Assembly: GCF_003026475.1 (NCBI RefSeq) | Contig: NZ_PYMC01000009.1 | Location: 62,001 to 126,000, forward strand | DNA from: Photobacterium lipolyticum | GTDB lineage: Bacteria > Pseudomonadota > Gammaproteobacteria > Enterobacterales > Vibrionaceae | Reading direction: 5' to 3' | DNA length: 64,000 nt | Part shown: piece after piece, positions 44,634-53,652 of the stretch | Layout: each line of letters begins with the position of its first letter | Numbering within the stretch: position 1 is the stretch's first letter | Translations under genes and position numbers: made by a program | Notes under the pieces: model-generated | Seen by the model: the letters and a program-made list of their open reading frames with translations, nothing else | What the model was told of the DNA's origin: nothing | The model's database searches: none

Positions 44634-45992
44634 CTATGTCTCACCTTGATTGTGCAAAGCATCGCGCTTCAAAAGCCAACTTAACAATGCGATTCCCGTC
44701 AGTGCTGCGAATAAGGAGGCCGACAAGATACCCAGCTTAGCGTCGTTGACTAACGCAGGACTCAAAGCTAAATTGGCAATAAACAGCGACATGGTGAAAC
44801 CGATTCCGGCAAGCATACCGCCCGCTAAAATATACGGCCAACGTAGTTCGGGTGGCCGTATCGCAAGCCCGGTATATATCGCCAGCCCGCAGAATAAGAT
44901 AATACCGACCGGCTTTCCTACTACGAGACCGGCAAAAATCGCAATGTACAACGAGTCAGCCATTTCAGAGAAAGCGATCGGGACGCCGGCATTAGCAAAA
45001 GCGAACAGAGGCATCACCGCAAAGCCTATCCAGGGATGAAGTAACATTTCCAACCGTTCTACGGGAGAAAGTACTTCCCGCACCGCTGCTTCTGCTGTTT
45101 TTAAGACTTTGCGATTGATGCTAAATCTACGGCGGTGGTTTACTGGCGTCGATGGCACCACAGAGCCCATTATCGTCAGCAAGCGCTTTTCGCTGACCCA
45201 CCGTTCTGTGGGTGTCATCAGACCCATAATCACCCCGGTCACCGTTGGATGCATCCCGGAGGCATCGACCGCAAGCCAAATGAGACCGCCGACTAACAAG
45301 TACACCATAATATTGCGTATGCCGAGCACCGCCATAAGTTTAATGGCTACGAATCCGATCACCGCAAGTCCAATATAATGAAAATGGATGACTTCACCAT
45401 AACCAACGGCCACGACTACGATGGCACCTAAGTCATCAATAATCGCCAGCGAAAGCATAAATACCCGCAAACTTTTCGGGACACGAGGACCAAGCAGGGT
45501 GAGACAGGCAATGACAAATGCGGTGTCCGTTGCCATCACCGTTCCCCAACCGTTCTGGCCTGGTTGACCCAACTGGAAAGCCAGATAGAGTAATGCCGGA
45601 ACCAGCATGCCGCCTATTGCTCCCGCAATAGACAGCACCGCTAAGCGCGGATTCTTCAATTCTCCCAAAACGATTTCACGCTTAAGCTCAAGTGCAACCA
45701 AGAAAAAAAACAAAGTCATCAATGCATCATTGATCCATTCCCGGATTGAGCGTTCAAACTCAACCGTTCCCGCCGTTATCCCAATGGGCACCTCCCATAA
45801 CGACAAGAATGTATCGGCCCATGGTGAATTAGCCAATACCAAAGCTGCAATGGTAAAAAATAGCAGTACCGCTCCTGCTGCGGCTTCAATATGCAGAAAT
45901 CGCGTTAATGGTTGGGTTAGCCAGTCAACATACTCTTTTGGCAGTTGGGTGAGGTGCCCTCGTTGATGGGGGCGGAAGGCTGTTTTTTTCAT
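44634..45992 (-). CDS. nhaA: Na+/H+ antiporter NhaA
   Basis: A 452-residue inner-membrane antiporter that exports Na+ (or Li+) in exchange for protons. About twelve membrane segments are present. The NhaA signature is clear: ATDTAFVIACLTLLG with D156 and LSLAIIDDLGAIVV with the paired aspartates D186/D187 (D163/D164 of E. coli). It is longer than E. coli NhaA (388 residues), with an N-terminal extension and an enlarged hydrophilic loop at about 270-310 (VNHRRRFSINRKVLK). The start codon overlaps the hflC stop by 4 bases, indicating translational coupling with hflK and hflC. Confidence 0.93.
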   Translation of the reverse strand: MKKTAFRPHQRGHLTQLPKEYVDWLTQPLTRFLHIEAAAGAVLLFFTIAALVLANSPWADTFLSLWEVPIGITAGTVEFERSIREWINDALMTLFFFLVALELKREIVLGELKNPRLAVLSIAGAIGGMLVPALLYLAFQLGQPGQNGWGTVMATDTAFVIACLTLLGPRVPKSLRVFMLSLAIIDDLGAIVVVAVGYGEVIHFHYIGLAVIGFVAIKLMAVLGIRNIMVYLLVGGLIWLAVDASGMHPTVTGVIMGLMTPTERWVSEKRLLTIMGSVVPSTPVNHRRRFSINRKVLKTAEAAVREVLSPVERLEMLLHPWIGFAVMPLFAFANAGVPIAFSEMADSLYIAIFAGLVVGKPVGIILFCGLAIYTGLAIRPPELRWPYILAGGMLAGIGFTMSLFIANLALSPALVNDAKLGILSASLFAALTGIALLSWLLKRDALHNQGET

Positions 45993-46984
45993 TGTTTTTC
46001 CGGCGTCAATTTGATTGCTTCCGGTGGATATATTCCCTTCAGATACTTAAACAGGTCACTCTCGGTGGACAGTACCAACGTGGTATTTTCTGCCATGATC
46101 GAGCGGTAGGCTTGCAATGTGCGCGTAAACTCATACAAACTCACCGCTTGTGGATTTTGGTTGTATGCCTGAGCATATATCTCTGCGGCTCTGGCATCAG
46201 CCAAGCCCCGGATTTCTTCCACCTGACGATAGGCCTCGGATTGGATCTTGTTTAAATCACGGACTCGATTACCTCGGATTCTGGCGGCTTCACCATTGCC
46301 TTCGGAAAGAAAGCGCTCGGCAATCTGGCGGCGCTCACTGATCATTCGGTCATAAATTTTTGGCCTGACACTTGCATTGTAGTTAATACGCTTAAAGCGG
46401 ATATCCAATAACTCGATGCCAAATACACGGACTTTGTCAGCCGCGGCGGTAAATATTTCGTCTTCGACCACCTGGCGTCCTTTATGGATCGGCACCAAAT
46501 TTCCCAGTGTTAAGTCGCGTACGGCGCCTGTCAGCAGTGCATCACGCAGAGGTTGCCGATTCTTAGTGGTACGGATGATTTCAATCAATTCATGTTTCGC
46601 CACCGCGTTGCGGGTTTCGCTGCCCAGAATGTCATCTAACCGGGACTGAGCACTACGTTCATCACGTAAGCGGAGAAAATACTGTAAGGGATCCGTTATC
46701 CGCCAACGCGCAAACAAGTCCACCGATATATACAGCTTATCTTTTGTCGGCATATCGGAGGGATCGCCATCCCACTCCAGTACCCGTTTATCGATAGCAT
46801 TGACGTTTTGTACAAAAGGAATTTTAACATTGAGTCCCGCTTCCGTTATCGGTTCACCCACCGGTTTCCCAAACTGGGTAATAATGACCTGCTCGACCTC
46901 ACTCACGGTATAAAGCGTCCCTTTCACAGCTAGCGCAATGAAAACGAGAATAACGAGAGCAATCACTGGGCTGGCTTTTTTCAT
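45989..46984 (-). CDS. hflC: SPFH protein, HflC-like
   Basis: A 331-residue membrane-anchored SPFH/prohibitin-family protein. One N-terminal membrane segment (about 6-26) is followed by the SPFH domain (VSEVEQVIITQFGKPVGEPITEAGLNVKIP) and a long coiled coil (about 200-275). In the classical system HflC forms a periplasmic complex with HflK that surrounds and restrains the FtsH protease. Here it is encoded between hflK and nhaA, with 4-base overlaps on both sides, and not in the usual hfq-hflX-hflK-hflC cluster. It may therefore be a paralogue dedicated to NhaA or to membrane microdomains. Confidence 0.87.
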   Translation of the reverse strand: MKKASPVIALVILVFIALAVKGTLYTVSEVEQVIITQFGKPVGEPITEAGLNVKIPFVQNVNAIDKRVLEWDGDPSDMPTKDKLYISVDLFARWRITDPLQYFLRLRDERSAQSRLDDILGSETRNAVAKHELIEIIRTTKNRQPLRDALLTGAVRDLTLGNLVPIHKGRQVVEDEIFTAAADKVRVFGIELLDIRFKRINYNASVRPKIYDRMISERRQIAERFLSEGNGEAARIRGNRVRDLNKIQSEAYRQVEEIRGLADARAAEIYAQAYNQNPQAVSLYEFTRTLQAYRSIMAENTTLVLSTESDLFKYLKGIYPPEAIKLTPEKQ

Positions 46985-48054
46985 GGCTGATCGCCTTGTT
47001 TTCCTTGGCCTGCCTTAAGATCTAGGAAGGGTAAGATACCGTGGGTTTGTTCATCAATAAAGATTTTTGAATGAATCGCAGGCAAAATGGCCTGCATGGT
47101 TTCAATATAGATTCGCCGGCGTGTCACTTCTGGCGCTTTGCTGTACTGGGTTAACAAGGCATTGAACCGGGCGGCATCACCTTCTGCTTCATTAATTCTT
47201 TTCAGTCGGTAGCCATCCGCTTCACGGATCCGCTGATCCTTTTCGCCTTCCGCCAGCGGGATCACTTTGTTGTAATCTCGGCGTGCCTCGTTAATGAGTT
47301 TTTCTTTTTCTTGCTGGGCCTGATTGACTTCATTAAACGATTCCTGAACCGGTTTGGGCGGATTAATATTTTTGAGCTGAACCTGATCAATGTTGATCCC
47401 CATCGCATATTTCGTCGCAAGTGTCTGCATTTTAATCAGCGCTTCCGATTCAATTTCTTGTCGACCTATCGTTATGACTTCATCAACGGTACGATCACCG
47501 ACAACTTCCCTCATCACAGACTCGGAGACATCGCGAAGGGTGGCGCTAGGGTCTCGAACTTCGAACAAAAACTTCATCGGCTCGGCAATACGATACTGAA
47601 CCACCCATTCAACCAGCGCCGCATTTAAATCTCCGGTGACCATCTGTGTTTCCAGCTCACCATCATGCTCGGCAGAATGTTGGTAGGGATCAGTCGCCCC
47701 CTGCGTACTAAAGCCAAACTCTTGCTTTAACTGACGCTTGATAGGAACAATCGTCGCAATATCGATACCGAGCGGCAGTTTGAAATGTAAACCGGGCTGT
47801 ATTTCTAAATGAAATTTACCAAAGCGCTGCACAACAGCCACGGAATCGCTGGGAACGGTGTAGATGGCCTGCCAAAAACTCATCGCCGCTATAATGAACA
47901 GTACTACCCCAGCAACGCTTTTCAGATCGCTATGGGGGAGAAACCGTTTCATTGCTATTGCGCGTTTGTTAATACTGCGGGCAATATTGTCTGGAGATTG
48001 CACTCTACGCCCCAAAAGGTCTTCAGGCGGGGTATTACCATTAGACGGTGACAT
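46981..48054 (-). CDS. hflK: SPFH protein, HflK-like
   Basis: A 357-residue partner of HflC. A cytoplasmic N-terminus with SPSNGNTPPEDLLGRR precedes a membrane segment at about 50-68. The SPFH domain follows (YTVPSDSVAVVQRFGKFHLEIQPGLHFKLP), then a charged helical region (EKEKLINEARRDYNKVIPLAEGEKDQRIREADGY in pieces of the family pattern) and the C-terminus. ATG 48054 has AAGGCAACGATT before it; the frame extends back to 48084 without a better start. First gene of the hflK-hflC-nhaA operon. Confidence 0.87.
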   Translation of the reverse strand: MSPSNGNTPPEDLLGRRVQSPDNIARSINKRAIAMKRFLPHSDLKSVAGVVLFIIAAMSFWQAIYTVPSDSVAVVQRFGKFHLEIQPGLHFKLPLGIDIATIVPIKRQLKQEFGFSTQGATDPYQHSAEHDGELETQMVTGDLNAALVEWVVQYRIAEPMKFLFEVRDPSATLRDVSESVMREVVGDRTVDEVITIGRQEIESEALIKMQTLATKYAMGINIDQVQLKNINPPKPVQESFNEVNQAQQEKEKLINEARRDYNKVIPLAEGEKDQRIREADGYRLKRINEAEGDAARFNALLTQYSKAPEVTRRRIYIETMQAILPAIHSKIFIDEQTHGILPFLDLKAGQGKQGDQP

Positions 48055-48253
48055 AATCGTTGCCTTAGGCTTTTGGCAAAACATTATATTACTAGTATAG
48101 GTTGGTTCGCTTTGGATGATCTTTCAAGCTGGCTGGTGAAATGAAGAGATAACACAGTAAGCCCCTAGACGAGGCCGAAAAGTGTCCAGCCCCACGCGCC
48201 ATTCAGCACACTGATCTGAACCAGCAGAACTGGACACAGTATTAAGCGACATT

Positions 48254-48304
48254 TTATTGTTCGAAGTTAACAGGGCTTAAATACCCAAGAGCGCTGTACC
48301 TTTT
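48254..48304 (-). pseudogene. 3' remnant of an IS3-family transposase
   Basis: The minus-strand frame ending at TAA 48254-48256 reads RYSALGYLSPVNFEQ, the typical C-terminus of IS3-family OrfB integrase-like transposases (HSALGYxSPxxFE). Beyond the stop, a TGGACACAG sequence at about 48232-48240 could be the decayed element end. The rest of the element is missing. Confidence 0.65.
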
Positions 48305-48451
48305 TATATGGATCCCCTCAAGCGATCAACATATTTTGACGATTAAGATGATAGATGTGTGAACGATGGTTCGATTAGGTAAAAGACGGGGATAACGACC
48401 GCTAGGCCAAGCCTTACAGATGAGTAAATTCGATACAGTGTAACGTAAAAG

Positions 48452-48468
48452 GGCCGCCAATGGCGGCC
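48452..48468 (+). terminator. GC-rich hairpin
   Basis: GGCCGCCA, A, TGGCGGCC is a perfect 8-bp inverted repeat followed by TCTCTTAT. No plus-strand gene precedes it; it may end a small RNA or be an element remnant. Confidence 0.45.
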
Positions 48469-48475
48469 TCTCTTA

Positions 48476-48571
48476 TATAGACTCCTTTACTCTAGGTAAG
48501 CTCAAGAATAAAAACTGTAGCAGTATAGACTCCTTCACTTTGCGTAAGCCTGAGAATAAAAATAGTAGAAG
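48476..48571. repeat. Tandem pair of 48-base repeats
   Basis: Two adjacent units, 48476-48523 and 48524-48571, both start TATAGACTCCTT and contain GTAAGC, GAATAAAAA and TAG at the same places. They differ at roughly one position in five. The remainder of 48305-48863 has no supported gene. Confidence 0.75.
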
Positions 48572-48863
48572 AATTTATATAAAGAACTATTTAAAAATAG
48601 TCTGATTTAAATATAGCAAGTTTTACCAACACCGACGCCATAAAGGCCAGATATGAGATATTAATCACACAAATATAAACACTTTCTCAGCACAAGTTCA
48701 AAGCATCACCTTTAGCGAGCAGAATTCTTGTTGTGGTATCAGATGTCAGTGTTGTGGCTGCTGTCTTTCTGCTGCGGTAGCCATTATGCGTATCATATTA
48801 AATAGGTCATTTCGAAACCCACAATAGTTATCGACTCATTGACTCAGATCATACAAAACCGTT

Positions 48864-48886
48864 AAGACGCATAAAAAATACAACTT
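48864..48886 (+). promoter_or_regulatory. NsrR-like operator before hmp
   Basis: A 23-base imperfect palindrome with AAGACGCAT and ATACAACTT as its arms matches the NsrR consensus (AAGATGYATTT, N, AAATRCATCTT) at 19 of 22 defined positions. It ends 12 bases before the hmp start codon. NsrR is the nitric-oxide-sensing repressor of hmp in related bacteria. Confidence 0.75.
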
Positions 48887-48898
48887 AACGGAGAGGTC

Positions 48899-50083
48899 AT
48901 GCTCAATCAACAAATAATTAACACAGTAAAAGCAACGGCACCATTGCTCGCAGAAACAGGCCCTGCACTTACTGCACATTTTTATGATCGCATGTTCAGT
49001 CATAACCCTGAGCTCAAAGATATTTTTAACATGAGTAACCAGCGTAATGGTGATCAGCGTGAAGCCTTGTTTAATGCAATTTGTGCTTATGCGAACAATA
49101 TCGATAACCTTGCGGCACTCTTACCTGCGGTCGGAAAAATCGCACATAAACACACCAGTTTTATGATCACTGCCGAGCAATACCAAATTGTTGGTGGCCA
49201 TCTATTGGCAACAATTGATGAATTGTTCTCACCAGGGAAAGAAGTTTTAGAGGCTTGGGGGGCGGCATACGGTGTGCTCGCAGATGTATTCATTACCCGT
49301 GAAGAAGCCATTTATCAAGAAAATGAATCTAAAAATGGCGGCTGGCGTGGTACTCGTGAATTCGAGGTCGTAGAGAAAAAACAAGAAAGCAGCGTTATCA
49401 CCAGCTTTACGTTTAAGCCAGTTGACGGCGGCTCGGTTGCGACCTTTAAACCCGGTCAATATATAGGCATTTACCTAAACCCTGAAGAATTCGAAAATCA
49501 AGAGATCCGTCAATACAGCCTATCATCAGCACCTAGTGACGATAGTTACCGCATCTCTGTTAAACGTGAAAATAAAGGTCGCGTGTCTAACTATCTCCAC
49601 CGTTCTTTAGAGGTAGGGGATAAAGTACAGCTGACAGCCCCTGCGGGAGATTTCTTCCTGCAACTTGAACCAACAACGCCAGTGACTCTCATTTCTGCAG
49701 GTGTAGGACTAACACCTACTCTATCGATGCTGAATGTCTTAACTGAGCACAAAACCTCAGTACACTGGTTACATGCAGCAGAAAATGGCGAACAACACGC
49801 GTTTAAAGATCACGTAAATGCGCTAGCAAATCAACATGAACACATCAGCACAAATACTTGGTATCGCCAACCACTCGCAGCTGATCGCCCGGCAAAAGAT
49901 TTCGATTATGAGGGTTTGATTGATTTAACTAAACTACAAGCGCAACTGACAGCGCCGACAATGCATTTTTACTTTTGTGGCCCTGTGGGTTTTATGCAAC
50001 ACGTTGCGAAACAGTTAATCGTGATGGGGGTTACTGAAGATCGTATTCACTACGAGTGCTTTGGCCCACATAAAGTACTTTAA
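48899..50083 (+). CDS. hmp: Nitric oxide dioxygenase (flavohaemoglobin)
   Basis: A 394-residue cytoplasmic flavohaemoglobin that oxidises NO to nitrate with O2 and NAD(P)H. The globin domain (1-138) has Y29, Q53 and proximal His H85 (IAHKHTSF) at the family positions. The FAD domain (about 150-255) shows RQYSLSSAP, and the NAD domain (about 265-394) shows [15 protein letters not shown] and [10 protein letters not shown]. Length is as in E. coli Hmp. GGAGAGGTC precedes the ATG. The NsrR-like box directly upstream predicts induction by NO. Surrounded by IS3-like remnants. Confidence 0.97.
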   Translation: MLNQQIINTVKATAPLLAETGPALTAHFYDRMFSHNPELKDIFNMSNQRNGDQREALFNAICAYANNIDNLAALLPAVGKIAHKHTSFMITAEQYQIVGGHLLATIDELFSPGKEVLEAWGAAYGVLADVFITREEAIYQENESKNGGWRGTREFEVVEKKQESSVITSFTFKPVDGGSVATFKPGQYIGIYLNPEEFENQEIRQYSLSSAPSDDSYRISVKRENKGRVSNYLHRSLEVGDKVQLTAPAGDFFLQLEPTTPVTLISAGVGLTPTLSMLNVLTEHKTSVHWLHAAENGEQHAFKDHVNALANQHEHISTNTWYRQPLAADRPAKDFDYEGLIDLTKLQAQLTAPTMHFYFCGPVGFMQHVAKQLIVMGVTEDRIHYECFGPHKVL

Positions 50084-50306
50084 TGAACCTTTAGCACCTG
50101 AAATACCAAGCGTGACCAGTAGGTTGCGCTTTTTGGTTCTAATGTCACCAAGTTATACTGAAGTACAATCGTCTGATTTCCGAATGGAATTAGGCTGCAA
50201 GCGCGTAGAATTCAGCCCAGACAAATAAACCATCAGGGCTGTCGAACTGTCCAGTTTTACTTGACCATCACTACAAAATGAACATCCCGGTATTTTAAAT
50301 TCAAAA

Positions 50307-50335
50307 ATATAAGCCGCTCAATGAGCGGCTTATAT
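50307..50335. terminator. Bidirectional terminator between hmp and VOC genes
   Basis: ATATAAGCCGCTCA and TGAGCGGCTTATAT form a perfect 14-bp stem with one unpaired base, between convergent genes. Confidence 0.8.
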
Positions 50336-50340
50336 ATAAA

Positions 50341-50850
50341 TTATTTATATGCGCCATTTGAATAGTGAAGCTCATAACTGTGGCTATAAATTTCAAGGAT
50401 ATTCCCAAACGGGTCTTCCATATAAATCATGCGGTATGGTTTCTCTCCTGGAAAATAGAAACGAGGTTCTTTCATACGTTTTTTACCGCCAGCCGCAATT
50501 ATTTTCTCAGCTAACCCTTCAACATCTGGATCCTGAACACTGAAATGGAATACGCCAGTCTTCCAGTATTCAAAATTATCTTCTGGGTTTTCTTGGTTCG
50601 CAAACTGGAACAACTCAATACCAATTTTGTCACCGGTTGAAAGGTGAGCAATACGGAATGACCCCCAGCCAGCGCCAAAGACATCGGTACACATTTCACC
50701 AATTGCGCTGTCGTCTTCGGTGATTTCAGTTGGTTCCATAATGAGGTACCAGCCAAGTACCTCAGTATAGAATTTCACCGCGGCATCTAGGTCCGGCACT
50801 GAAATTCCAATATGTGAAAAGGTACGAGGGTATGGAGTACGTGTAGCCAT
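50341..50850 (-). CDS. VOC family protein (glyoxalase/dioxygenase-like)
   Basis: A 169-residue vicinal-oxygen-chelate fold protein. The first module starts TFSHIGISVPDLDAAVKFY with a metal-ligand His, and the second has GVFHFSVQDPDVEGLAEKI and MEDPFGNILEIYSH, where H and E residues complete a metal site. It could be a lactoylglutathione-lyase relative or a small dioxygenase. It is divergent from the TetR regulator and may belong to the same detoxification regulon, since a TetR operator lies in the shared intergenic region. Confidence 0.87.
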   Translation of the reverse strand: MATRTPYPRTFSHIGISVPDLDAAVKFYTEVLGWYLIMEPTEITEDDSAIGEMCTDVFGAGWGSFRIAHLSTGDKIGIELFQFANQENPEDNFEYWKTGVFHFSVQDPDVEGLAEKIIAAGGKKRMKEPRFYFPGEKPYRMIYMEDPFGNILEIYSHSYELHYSNGAYK

Positions 50851-51147
50851 TGGTATTGCCTCACTGCATTGTTATTTGTGTATGTGCGGCAAGTATAGGT
50901 GGGCCACACTTGAGTTAAAAATTATTAAATATGATTAAAATAATAATTTTTTGTTATATCTTTATCGAGGGTAAAGCCCCTTACATTTTTTACATATGGT
51001 TTTAAAACTATGGGCAGTTTCACTGCTCAGTGGTTCATCATTTAATTCATATTTGTTAATGTTGCCTTTATAACGTCGGATACGTCTTCACCTAAACCTC
51101 TTCACCAGCGCCGTTTCTTTTATCACAGTCTTTTGTACCCACCAGAC

Positions 51148-51162
51148 TAGACGACTAGTCTA
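51148..51162. promoter_or_regulatory. TetR operator 1
   Basis: TAGACGACTAGTCTA is an inverted repeat (TAGAC/GTCTA) 20 bases before the regulator start codon. An almost identical copy precedes the target operon at 51838. It lies between the divergent VOC and TetR genes. The rest of 50851-51147 is AT-rich promoter DNA. Confidence 0.75.
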
Positions 51163-51182
51163 TTTTGTTTTATCCTTGCGCC

Positions 51183-51779
51183 ATGAATACACAAACTAAA
51201 GCAACTCGCCAACATATTCTTGATACGGGTTACGACTTGATCGTAGCGAAAGGGTTCTCAAATGTTGGCTTGTCACAACTGTTACAACACGCAGAGGTAC
51301 CGAAAGGCTCTTTTTATCACTACTTCAAGTCGAAAGAGCAATTCGGTGAAGCCTTAATCAATGACTATTTCGCCAACTACCTAGAACGGTTAAATGGCCT
51401 ATTCAACAGCGAGGCAGGAAGTGCTTACGACCGCCTTATCAGCTATTGGCAGCGTTGGATTGATGTTCAAAAAGGCGTCTGTGGTGCACAAAAATGTTTA
51501 GTCGTGAAACTAAGCGCTGAAGTTTCAGATCTGTCTGACCCAATGCGTTTGGCACTACTAAAAGGCGCAACCAGTATTATTTCATCTATCAGCCAGTGTA
51601 TTGAAGATGGCAATCAGGATGGTTCTATAAAGGTAGAAAATAGCCAACAAACAGCTCAGCTACTTTACAACCTTTGGCTTGGCGCAAGCTTGATGAGCAA
51701 GTTAAGTCAAGATCAAATGGGCTTAGTGCAGGCAATGAAAACAACCAAGCAGATCCTGGCAGGCGATACCGAAAGCTAA
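51183..51779 (+). CDS. TetR/AcrR family regulator
   Basis: A 198-residue repressor. The N-terminal helix-turn-helix (residues about 8-55) reads ILDTGYDLIVAKGFSNVGLS and continues QLLQHAEVPKGSFYHYFKSK, of the NemR/AcuR-like subgroup. The C-terminal domain contains cysteines (GVCGAQKCLVVKLS), which in NemR-type proteins sense electrophiles. The start ATG 51183 is preferred over TTG 51165. It should bind the two matching operators and so control itself and the curA-gst-nitroreductase operon. A strong terminator follows. Confidence 0.87.
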   Translation: MNTQTKATRQHILDTGYDLIVAKGFSNVGLSQLLQHAEVPKGSFYHYFKSKEQFGEALINDYFANYLERLNGLFNSEAGSAYDRLISYWQRWIDVQKGVCGAQKCLVVKLSAEVSDLSDPMRLALLKGATSIISSISQCIEDGNQDGSIKVENSQQTAQLLYNLWLGASLMSKLSQDQMGLVQAMKTTKQILAGDTES

Positions 51780-51797
51780 GATATATCGAATCGTTCA

Positions 51798-51826
51798 CCC
51801 CGTCATTTCGGTGACGGGGATTTTTT
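51798..51826 (+). terminator. Terminator after the TetR gene
   Basis: CCCCGTCA, TTTCGG, TGACGGGG then ATTTTTT: 8-bp GC-rich stem with a T run. Confidence 0.9.
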
Positions 51827-51837
51827 CAAACCAACAC

Positions 51838-51852
51838 TAGACGACTGGTCTA
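51838..51852 (+). promoter_or_regulatory. TetR operator 2
   Basis: TAGACGACTGGTCTA differs from operator 1 at one central base and lies 65 bases before the oxidoreductase start, in the promoter region of the detoxification operon. Confidence 0.75.
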
Positions 51853-51916
51853 ATACAACCTAATTCATCACCGTCTGATAAAACATATTAACAATGACTC
51901 AAATAGGGAACCCCAT

Positions 51917-52954
51917 ATGGCAGATACACAAAGTACCAATTCACGGATTGTTTTAGCTTCTCGACCTGTGGGAGCGCCGACACAAGGTAACTTTCGCTTA
52001 GAGACAATGGCAAAACCAGTCCCCGCAAACGGTGAAGTACTGCTTCGCGGTGTATACCTATCACTGGATCCGTACATGCGCGGACGTATGAATGATGCAA
52101 AATCCTACGCTGAGCCTGTCGCCGTGGATGATGTCATGGTTGGAGCAACGGTTTGCCAGGTAGAAAAATCCAACAACCCAGAATTTGAAGTTGGAGAGTG
52201 GGTACTTGCTTATACAGGTTGGCAAGAATACGGACTTTCTGACGGCGAAGGTCTACTCAAGCTTGGTAAGGCGCCGACAGCCCCATCTTATGCATTGGGC
52301 ATTATGGGGATGCCTGGTTTTACCGCGTATATGGGTTTGTTAGACATTGGCCAGCCAAAGCAAGGCGATACATTGGTAGTGGCAGCAGCAACAGGCCCAG
52401 TAGGAGCAACAGTTGGACAAATTGGTAAACTAAAAGGCTGCCGTGTTATCGGTATTGCGGGAGGCGAAGAAAAGTGTCGTTACGCCAAAGAAATATTGGG
52501 ATTTGATGAGTGTATTGATCATAAGGCGGAAGACTTTGAGCAGCAACTAGCCACAGCGTGTGACAATGGTATTGATGTCTATTTTGAAAATGTCGGCGGC
52601 AAGGTATTTGATGCGGTTCAACCATTACTCAACACCGGTGCGCGTGTACCGATATGTGGTTTGATTTCCCAATACAACGCGACTTCTCTACCTGAAGGCC
52701 CAGACCGCACTTCTATGTTGATGGGCACTCTCCTCGTCAAGCGCATCAAGATGCAGGGTTTCATCATCTTTGATGACTATGCACACCGCTACAATGAGTT
52801 TGCCCAAGATATGGGGCAATGGCTGTCTGAAGGTAAAATCCAATACAAAGAGCATTTAGTGAAAGGACTCGAGAATGCGCCTGGAGCCTTTATCGGCCTA
52901 TTGGAAGGTAAGAACTTCGGTAAGCTTGTTATTCAGATCAATCAGCCACTATAA
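51917..52954 (+). CDS. curA: NADP-dependent oxidoreductase (CurA-like)
   Basis: A 345-residue zinc-independent medium-chain reductase of the leukotriene B4 dehydrogenase/CurA group, which reduces activated double bonds of enones such as curcumin using NADPH. The opening (NSRIVLASRPVGAPTQGNFR), SLDPYMRGRMND, the nucleotide-binding VVAAATGPVGATVGQIGKLKG (about 154-174) and YFENVGGKVFDAV are characteristic. AGGGAACCCCAT precedes the ATG. First gene of an operon with a glutathione S-transferase and a nitroreductase, controlled by the adjacent TetR protein. Confidence 0.92.
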   Translation: MADTQSTNSRIVLASRPVGAPTQGNFRLETMAKPVPANGEVLLRGVYLSLDPYMRGRMNDAKSYAEPVAVDDVMVGATVCQVEKSNNPEFEVGEWVLAYTGWQEYGLSDGEGLLKLGKAPTAPSYALGIMGMPGFTAYMGLLDIGQPKQGDTLVVAAATGPVGATVGQIGKLKGCRVIGIAGGEEKCRYAKEILGFDECIDHKAEDFEQQLATACDNGIDVYFENVGGKVFDAVQPLLNTGARVPICGLISQYNATSLPEGPDRTSMLMGTLLVKRIKMQGFIIFDDYAHRYNEFAQDMGQWLSEGKIQYKEHLVKGLENAPGAFIGLLEGKNFGKLVIQINQPL

Positions 52955-52975
52955 GCAATCAAAAGGAACCCAATA

Positions 52976-53590
52976 ATGATTAAATTACATCACCTGAACA
53001 AGTCCCGTTCGAAGCGAATTATCTGGCTGCTGGAAGAGTTAGGCGTGAACTATCAAGTTGTACCTTACCAACGTGATAGCGTTACTTTTCTTGCGCCGCC
53101 AGAGCTGAAGTCTATCCACCCCTTGGGTAAATCGCCAGTGATTGAAGACGATGGTTTGGTGATCGCTGAGTCAGGCGCAATCACACAATACCTTATCGAG
53201 AAGCATGCCGCAGGGCAATTATCTCCCGAGAAAGGCACGCAAGATTACGTCGAGTATTCTCAGTGGATGCACTTTGCCGAGAGTTCAGCCATTCTTCCCC
53301 TGCTGCTGAAGATGTTCATTGCCAAAGATGGCTGCGAAACCAACTTTCTAGCTGACTACGCCGAAGCAGAAACGGCAAAAGTCATGAGCTATTTCAACCA
53401 GTCGCTACAAGGGAAGCGATATTTTGTTGCCGAGAAGCTTACTGGTGCTGACATTATGATGTCTTTTATTGTTGAGATATTGCATAACAACGGTGCAATA
53501 GACAATTTCCCAAATATCGCCGTTTACGCCAAGCAGCTAGAAACCCATCCGGCTTTTCATAAAGCCGATGAGATAGAAGCGAGCTATTAA
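52976..53590 (+). CDS. Glutathione S-transferase
   Basis: A 204-residue cytosolic GST. The N-terminal thioredoxin-like domain (1-80) has KSRSKRIIWLLEELGVNYQV, the cis-proline segment GKSPVIEDDGLVIAESGAI and the glutathione-binding ES pair. The C-terminal helical domain follows (YFVAEKLTGADIMMSFIVEI). It likely conjugates glutathione to electrophiles. It lies 21 bases after curA, with AAAAGGAACCC before its ATG, so it is cotranscribed. Confidence 0.92.
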   Translation: MIKLHHLNKSRSKRIIWLLEELGVNYQVVPYQRDSVTFLAPPELKSIHPLGKSPVIEDDGLVIAESGAITQYLIEKHAAGQLSPEKGTQDYVEYSQWMHFAESSAILPLLLKMFIAKDGCETNFLADYAEAETAKVMSYFNQSLQGKRYFVAEKLTGADIMMSFIVEILHNNGAIDNFPNIAVYAKQLETHPAFHKADEIEASY

Positions 53591-53652
53591 GAGTAATCTC
53601 CATCACCTTAAGCTTACTATTAATAATAGTTATTTATCATTATGGATATAAA

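Noticed and set aside
45109-45966. Long plus-strand frames opposite nhaA
   Set aside because: Shadow frames of a clear membrane protein gene.
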